Below are positions 50,323-59,300 of a stretch of DNA of 64,000 bases, piece by piece; position 1 is the stretch's first letter, and the number at the start of each line of letters is the position of its first letter. The DNA is from Ruminococcus sp. (GTDB lineage: Bacteria > Bacillota > Clostridia > Oscillospirales > Ruminococcaceae). The stretch lies in the NCBI GenBank assembly GCA_017462565.1, contig JAFTQW010000063.1, positions 141,685 through 205,684 of the forward strand, written 5' to 3'. Below the pieces are notes generated by a model. The model did no database searches and had not been told where the DNA came from. It saw nothing but the letters and a program-made list of their open reading frames with translations. A program made the position numbers and the translations under genes.

Positions 50323-53300
50323 ATGAGAATTACTGATGAACAGAAAGAAAGGGCGAACCTCGTCAATCTTCCTCAGTTTCTCATGTCTCACGGCTTTGAC
50401 CTGAAAAAGGTCGGCAAAGAGTATGTGTGGAAGGAACATGACAGCCTGCATATCAAGGACAACGGTCCGGGCGAACGTGGTCAATGGTTCAGGTTCAGCG
50501 AAAACAAGGGCGGCGATAATATCGGCTTACTCCGTGAATATATGGATATGTCCTTTATTGATGCTGTTGAAGCCCTCACGGGTGAGCATATTGACCGCAC
50601 CTATACTCCGTCCCACACATACGAACCCAAACCTGTTCAGCAAACGGCAAGGGAGCTTTCCCTTGCCGAAGCTGATAATTGCAGGCGTGTGTTTGCGTAT
50701 CTGTGCAAGACCAGAGGACTTGACTATGATATGCTTTCCGCACTTGTAAAGAAAGGCGTTATTTCTCAGGAAGAAAAGACAGGCAATGTGCTTTTCAAAT
50801 ATTTCGATACAGACGGAAAAGTTATCGGTGCTGAAAAGGTCGGCACTTCCACGGAGCATAAATTCAAAGGCATTGCAACAGGCTCGGTTGGCGGTCACGG
50901 CTTTGAGGTAGTACGCGGCACCGGAGAAAAGGCTTTTTTCTTTGAGTCGGCAATAGATATGCTTTCATATCTGCAAATGCACAGCAAAGAGCTTGATAAT
51001 TGCAGGCTTGTTTCCATGATGGGCGTGAAGCCAAGTATCGTCCTTGATACGATGCTCCGTCATAATATCGCTGCTGAGAACGTATTTTTATGCTCCGATA
51101 ACGATACGGCAGGCAATGAATTTGCCCAGCGTTTGCAGGAGCAGTATCCCGATATGAAGCGTATCATCACTCCAGATACATATAAAGACTGGAATGATAT
51201 GCTCAGGGGTATTCCAAAAGTTGTAGAACAAGAGACTGAAAAGAAGGAGGTTGACAGCATGGCTGACCTTATTACATACGGCAACCAAATGTGGCACAAG
51301 GCAACAGATAACAGAGATAAGAGCCTTGTGACGATTCAGGCTTCGGATTTTGCAAGATTGCAGGAACAGCTTGATAATTCGGGCATTAACTACTATGCCT
51401 ATGCCCGTGATAATTCCGTCATTATGGCGATCAATGATAAAGATGTGGAGTGGTTCAGGCAGATTGCAGGCACTCCCGATCTTGTACCGAACAAATCAAA
51501 CAGACCATATTCTCCGCCCGAAAAAAACATCTTCGGTTCAACAGAGTATCGCTATATTCCGCAGAAAGAGTATCTTTCGGCTGACCGTGATTTAGTCCTG
51601 AAAATGGCTGAGATCATGTCAAAGCGCAGTATGCAGTTTTCGGGCAGAGTCTATCCGTCCGGCAAGGGTACGCTGACGGTATCTCACGCTGACCTCTTTG
51701 CTGTCCGCAACATCAGGGACGAAGTTGTGAATATGCGTAATCAGTTTGCAAGTACCGATAAGGCGCAGGAAGTCGGCAACCGTGACTATCGTGCGAACCG
51801 TGATACCCATTATTATATGAGCAAGCTCACACCCGAACAGTTCGGAAAGGTCAAGCCTTTCCTCGAAACAAGTGTGAGCTATCATGCTGTTGTCCGTGAC
51901 GGCAAGGTCGCTTTTGCGGTGGATAAAGAGAACGCTCCTGCATTTCACAGGGCTTTGGAAAACGCTGTCCGTGAGGTAGATATGCTCAGGAGTATGGCTG
52001 ACCTCGGTTTGCCTATGGAGCAGAATGTGGCACTCTCTCCCGTGGTTCATCGCCTTGCGGTGGAAGATGTAAAGCTCGATCTTGCTGACTTTTTCGATAA
52101 TCGTTATGATGATGCACAGTTCGGTGAAATGCTCTCTCTTGTTAATGCGTATCTGTCACAAGCTCTTTCGGAGCGTTACGGCGAACACTCCAAGCTCCAT
52201 GATATGCTTGAAGCAAAGTCGAGTTTTGACCGCAGTATTGAGCTTTCTGACTTCTTTTCTCAGCACGATTTCTCCGATGGACAAAGGGCGGCTATTACCG
52301 CTATGTTTGTCGGTGATGTGACGAGAGGTCAGATCGACAGCATTGACGAGACTTTCACGGCTGAGGATATTCAGGCGTATGACGAGATTCTGCATAACGC
52401 TTTGCAGGAATCCGATGTAGCTGACTTTCTGACTGCCCATAAGCAGGCAGTTATTGACCGTGAGAATGCAAGCAGAGTTCCGACTGAGGAAGAAGTGCTG
52501 TTCCCGAAGGCTGACCTTGCGAAATTCCTTGCGGAGCGCACTCTTTCTTCTGATGAGTGGGAGGATATGGCGTATCCGCTGTTTGACAGCGGTTATCTTG
52601 ATAAGCATAAGCCCAGCGACAAGGCTGCTTTCGGCTATCATCTTTCTGAGCCTGCGCTTTATGACCTCGCCCAGCGTTATCATGACGGAGAGGATATTCG
52701 CCGTGAGCTTGCTCTCGGACTTTTAGAGGGCAGTGGGGCCGCAGATATTGAGTTTATCTTTGAACAGGGTGAGATCTCAGACCGTACCTATTATTATGCT
52801 GAAAACCTCCGCCACTCCCTGCATACGGAGAGGACTGAGGACGGTTTCAAGTGCAGTTTCGGCGGTATGGAACGTTTTGTTTCCTTTGAGGAAATCGGAC
52901 AGGCTTTCATTGACCGTATCCATGAGGAATTTGACGATCTCGCTTTCTGGTGGGTTCGTGACGATTTGCAGGAGGCTGTTCCTGACATTTCCGATGAAAG
53001 GATCAGTGATCTTCTCACTGCATTTGACGGTGCTGCTATGGCTGATTGGGAAAAGGGAGATAACCGTTCGAAGCTCAACCGTATCAAAAAGGCTCTCTAT
53101 GATATTCTCGGTGATGAAGTGCAGACCGAAAACGCTTTTGCTATCATCGCAAAGAAAAAGTATAATGTTACTTTTGAGCCTGAAAGAAAGCCCGACAGCC
53201 TTGAATTTCAATTCGGCTATTCTAAGGACGGCAATGACCGCTGGTTTACCGAAAGCGGTCTGCTGAGTGACTTTGCGGAAGAACACGGCGAGATCAGCTT

Positions 53301-56300
53301 TGCGCTTGCAAATGCTCTTATGGAGTATCTTGACGATAAACAGCATAAGGAGCGTATGATCCCCGACCTTAATGCAGGCTACTACAAGAAAACAAACTTT
53401 GAGATCAGGGCTGTTGTGGACGGACAGGAGTTCAATTTCTCCAATAGGTTTGATATCGGTGACGGCAAGGGTTCGGGCGGTGGAAGTCTCATTGACCATA
53501 TCCGCACTATCTGTGAAAATGCCGTAGCTTCGACGAATTATCCCTACAATACACCCGAAAGCAAGGAAACTCCCCGAAATATGCTGAATGTCCTTGTTCC
53601 TTATCTGGAATTCCATTCTGCGCTTACCGCTGAGGAACAGAAGATACTTGACGATTTCAAAGAGAAAAATCCTATCCGCACCATTGATGATGTGGAAAAG
53701 GCACAGGGTAAGTTTCAGATCTATCAGCTTCCCAGCGGTGACGAATATCACGGTGTCCGCTTTGAGAGTATGGACAGGCTGAAAGCTGACGGCGTACAGC
53801 TCAACAAGGACGATTATGCGCTTGTCTATGAGGGAGAAGTCGGAGAGTTCAGGGGCAATGCTACGCTTGAAGCCCTCTATATGCAGTTCAATATTGATCA
53901 CCCCGAAGATTTCCGTGGTCATTCGCTTTCTGTAAGCGATGTGATCGTCATTTCCGTCGACGGCAAGGATACAGCGTATTTCTGTGACAGCTTCGGCTTT
54001 ACCGAAATGCCTGAGTTCTTCCGTGAAAAGGAGCTTGTGCAGGAGAAGCCCGAAACTGCAAAGGTGTCCGATCTTGCTGTCGGTGATATTATAATGTATG
54101 ACGGCGCTCGTCGTGAGGTCGAGAAGATCAGCGACAAGAGCATTTCCCTGAAAGACCTTGATGCACCCAATTACGGCGGTATTCTGCTCGGCACTTCCGA
54201 TGTGCTTGCCTATGACGGCTGGCAGCAGGATATGGAGGAAAAGGGCTTTGAAATTCTGTCTAAGGCTGAAAAACCTGCGGTCGAAGCTCCTGAAAAGGCA
54301 GAGCCGGAGGACAAAGGTTCGGTATCACTCTGCAAGGTCGGTGACTTTTACGAGATGTACGGCAAAAATGCAGAGATCGGTGCAGAAGTCCTCGGACTGC
54401 GTATGCTGTCAAAGAACGGTTCTCCTATGGTTGGTTTTCCCGATCATGTTAAGGACGAATACTCTGCGAAGCTCCGTGAAGCAGGATATACCGTCCTGAT
54501 TGAACAGGCATTTGAGCTGAACCCTCCGAAGCGTGAGGCTGAGAAGCTCCAGACATTACAGCAGGTCGTTGACAAGTTCTTCGGCACTGACTGCGAGTCT
54601 GCGGAAACTGAGGGCGGCACATGGAAACTGGCTATCGCTGACGGTGATAAGGTCGGTGAACTGTTTTACGGCGGCGAACCTGTCTGCGGTATCTATAACC
54701 GTGGCGATAAAATGGAGATCGAGCCGTACCGTGAGCTGTCCACATTCCTGAAGCTCCTGCAAACTGCAATGCTTGAGCATAATCCCGATAAGCCTGTGGA
54801 GATCATGGATTTTCAGCGTACCTTTGAAACTCCGCTTGACAAGGCAAAGTCGCTTATCAACGACTTCTGTGAAGCGGAATACCGTCAGGGTGCTGATTTT
54901 GATGATCTGCACAATGTCGGTCTTGCGTTTACCACGCTGACCGATGATGAGCTGCCGATTCAGGTAACGGCTGACCTTGTGGACTTCAAAATCACCTATG
55001 AATTTGACGGCGAGGTTTATAATACGGAGCAGTATGATAATATCGAGGATATGATCGAGAACGGTCTGACGGGGCTTGATTTCTCTGACCTTGTTTCCGT
55101 TCCCGATGATGTTATCGACAGGCATAAAAGCAAGGACGAACAGACGGTAGAGCTTATGAGCGATGCTTCTGAGGTTCAGGATATTTCTTCTGTGGAAGAT
55201 GTGCCTGCGGTCACGCTGAAATATAAGGGTGATGCTGAAAGCCTTGACGAGATCAAAGACAAGGCACTTTCCCTCGGTGCTACGGTTATTATCGACAATG
55301 CCGATGGTGTTATCTCTATCGACACCTATGAAAACCACAATGCAGAGCTTGACGGTCTTGCTTATGAGCTGGGCGTTATGGCGGTCGATGATGCTCCTGC
55401 GGTGGAGACTCCAACTGCGGAGACTGAGGCCATTGACCGTCCTCTCTTTACGGACGCAGCGGTCATTGACGAAATTCAGCGTAATGAAAATGCTGATGTT
55501 CCGTTTTGGGAAATGCCCGAAGCACAGGGTGAACAGCTCTCTCTTTTCGGTGATCCCGAACCGCTGACCACTTCTAAGCCTGCGCCCGAAAAGCCGAAGT
55601 CTGAATTTGCCAAAGGTCCGGTGGTTGACGGTGTTCAGGTCTATGAAGCACTTGCCGCCGAGATTGACCGTGGTACTGGCTTTGTTCACGGAAAACTCCG
55701 TGTGCAGGACTTTTACGAGGAAAAGCACTCGACTATCCAGCAGTTAGCCGATTTTCTGAAAAAGGAATACGGCACGGGCGGTCACAGCGGTGAGGGCAAG
55801 ATCTCACTCGTTGACTATAATTCTCAGGGTATTACTTTCAGCTTTGAGAATGGTGAGAAGTTCCGTCATTCGTGGTACAATGTCGCAACAATGACAGAAT
55901 CACGGCTCAGGGACGATACATACCTTTCTGCCGAACAGAAAGCAGAGAGGGCGGCGCTCAAAGCAGAGCAGTCCGCTGAGAAACAGTCTCCCCATACCGT
56001 CGAGGTTGGAGACCGATTTCGTCACAAGATTACTGGCGAAGTTTCTGAGGTTATTTCGCTGACAGGCGCACTTCCGTTCTATTCGGACGATTGCACCATT
56101 CAGCGTGAAAGCAGCGGTTTTGCTGTGACGGAGAATATCTCATACGATAAGCTCCTGAACAGCGGTATGTATGAGTATATCGGCAAGGCTGAACCAGAAA
56201 AGGAGCAGTCTGCACCCGTGAAGCCCGAAAAGGCAGAGGTCACACCCGATAAACCTGAAATTCCAACGGTCAAGAACCTGTCTCAGCTCAAAAAGGCTAT

Positions 56301-59300
56301 TCAGCCGGGTATGATGTTTGAAATCAGCGATCATCTCCGTCCTGAATGTATCGGAGAGTGCAGAATCGTCACGGGTGTAAGCACCGTTGATTTTACTTCC
56401 CGAAAGCTCGATGAAAACGGCAAACCTACGGGCAAAGACCTCCACATGGAGTTTGACCGTGCGAAGAACTGGACTTTTGACGGCGGTGAGCTGACTTCTC
56501 GGCTTGACAACGGCGATATGCTCATGAGCTTTCATTTCATTGACAGCTTGGAGCGTGAGCAGACTGTTCAGGCTGAGAAAGAGCCTGAGCTTGCGCCTGT
56601 GGTCGATGAGATTGGTAGCGATAACGCCGAGGTCGATGCTCCTGCACCGGAAGCAACTGCACCCGATAAGGGCGAAAACTTCACGATCACTGACGATGCT
56701 CTCGGTGAGGGTGGTGCAAAGGCGAAATTCCGTGCAAATGTCGATGCGATCAAAACGCTGAAAACACTTGAACGGGAGAAGCGTTCTGCGACTGCTGAGG
56801 AAAAGGAAACCCTGTCGAAATATGTCGGCTGGGGAGCTTTGGCAAAGGCTTTTGATAAGAATGATGAGAAGTGGGCCGCAGAGTATAAGGAGCTTTCCGA
56901 GCTGCTGACTCCGCAGGAATACGCTCAGGCACGTTCAACGGTAAATGATGCGTTTTATACAAGCCCCACGGTTATAGACGGCATCTACGAAGCTCTCGCC
57001 AATTTCGGCTTTGAGGGCGGCAACGTATTAGAGCCTGCAATGGGTATCGGAAACTTTTTTGGCAGAATGCCAGAAGATATGCAGTCGCACTCTCAGCTCT
57101 ACGGCGTGGAGATCGACTCGTTATCCGGCAGAATTGCTCAGGCACTCTATCCTGATGCGGATATTGCTATTCAGGGCTTTGAGCAGAACCGTTTTCAGAA
57201 CGGCTGCTTTGATGTGGCTGTGGGCAATGTTCCGTTCGGTGAGCTTGGTTTCCGTGATACTGTCCACGATACAACGAAACTGCACGATTTCTTCTTTGCA
57301 GAAGCTCTCGACAAGCTGAAAAACGGCGGAATCATGGCATTTGTTACCTCGGCAGGAACACTTGATAAGCGTGATGAATCTACAAGACAAATGCTTGCGG
57401 ATAAAGCCGACTTTATCGGTGCTATCCGTCTGCCAGGCGGCAAGAACGGTGCATTTAAGGATAACGCAGGAACAGCGGTCACAACTGACATCATCTTCCT
57501 GCAAAAGCGTGAAGGCAAGTCTGTTGCTGAAATGTCCGATATTCCCGATTGGGTACACATCGGTGAAATTGCTGACGGTCTGCCAATAAACAAGTATTTT
57601 GAACAGCACCCCGATATGGTGCTTGGCACTGTGGTCGAGGGCAACAAGCTCTACGGCAGCGGTACAATGGTTGTCGCCGAGGACGGCTTTGACCTGAAAT
57701 CGGCACTTCATGAAGCTGTCGGAAAGCTCTCGGCGGAGATCAGTCATGAGCGTGGCAGAGATGTGTATGCTAAGACCGCTGACGGCGTTCAGGTTCAGAT
57801 TCCGTCTAATCTGCGTAATTACAGCTTTTTTATGTCTGACGATCAAGTTTTCTTCAAGAAAAATAACGCCGCCTGCGAGTTCCGTTTCGATAAGGGAACA
57901 GCGCAGCACAAGCGTTTTAAGGCGTTTATTGAGCTTCGTGATCTCACCCGTGAGCTGATCGAAGCAATGGAACTTGACAAGCCTGACAGCGTTATTAAGG
58001 ATTTGCAGGCAAAGCTGAATGTGGTGTATGATGATTTCTACAAGAAGTACGGTATTATTCATTCTCAGACGAATAAGCGGTATTTCAGCGAAGATGTGTC
58101 ATACAACCTTGTGGCAGGGCTTGAAAAGAGCTATGATAAGACAAAGCTCCTTGCAAAGTCCGATATTTTCACAAAGCGAACTATCGTGCCGCCGAAGGCT
58201 GTGGAACACGTTGACACGGCACTTGAAGCTCTGACACTCTCCATTGCTGAGAAAGCACGGGTTGACTTTGAGTACATGAGCAGTCTGACAGGTATGACCG
58301 AGGACGAGCTGAAGCACGACCTGACGGGTGAGATCTTCAAGATTCCCCATACGGAGAATGATTATCAGACGGCAAGTGAATACTTGTCGGGCGATATTCG
58401 CAAGAAACTCCGTGAAGCCGAGGAGATCGCTGAGTACGATCCTGACTTCAATATCAATGTATCAGCTCTGAAACAGGCTATGCCTGAACCGCTGAAAGCC
58501 GGAGATATTGACATTAAGCTCGGTGCCGCTTGGCTTGATCCAAAGTATTACGAACAGTTCATGTATGAGCTGTTGCAGACACCAGCGTATCAGCGGAGTG
58601 ACAGTCCGTCTGCCCGTTGGAACAAGTCTGCTATCGTCGGTGTGGAGTATTCCGTTCACGCTAACTCTTTCCATGTAAGCAACAAATCTTCCGACAGGTC
58701 GGTGCTTGCGACTCAAAAGTACGGCACACACACGATGAACGCTTATGACATCTTTGAGCATTTGCTGAATCTGCAAGAGCCGAAGGTCTACAAGACGATC
58801 GAAGTGCCGGATGGCTTGGGCGATACTAAGGAAAAGCGTGTGGTGGATATTGATGCTACCCGTGTGGTACAGCGCAAGGCTGACGATATTCGCAAGGCTT
58901 TCAAGGCGTGGATCTTCAAAGATTCTGTCCGCCGTGAAGCTATTGTGGAGCGTTACAACGAACTTTTCAACTCCATTCGTCCCCGTGAGTTTGACGGCTC
59001 GGCTCTTTCTTTCCCGATGATGACGGCTGACATTCATCTGCACGATCATCAGAAAAATGCGATCGCTCACGCTATGTTCGGCGGTAATACGCTGTTTGCT
59101 CACTGCGTTGGTGCCGGAAAAACCTTTGAAATGATCGCTACTGCAATGGAAAGCAAGCGTTTAGGGCTTTGCACTAAGAGCCTGTTTGCTGTCCCGAATC
59201 ATCTGACGGAGCAAATCGGTGACGATTTTCAGAAGCTCTATCCGGGTGCAAACATTCTTGTTGCAACAAAGAAGGACTTTCAGAAAGCGAACCGACAGCA

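Noticed and set aside
52777-53922. 381-codon minus-strand frame within the giant gene
   Set aside because: Antisense shadow created by codon bias of the giant frame; no ribosome site or domain.
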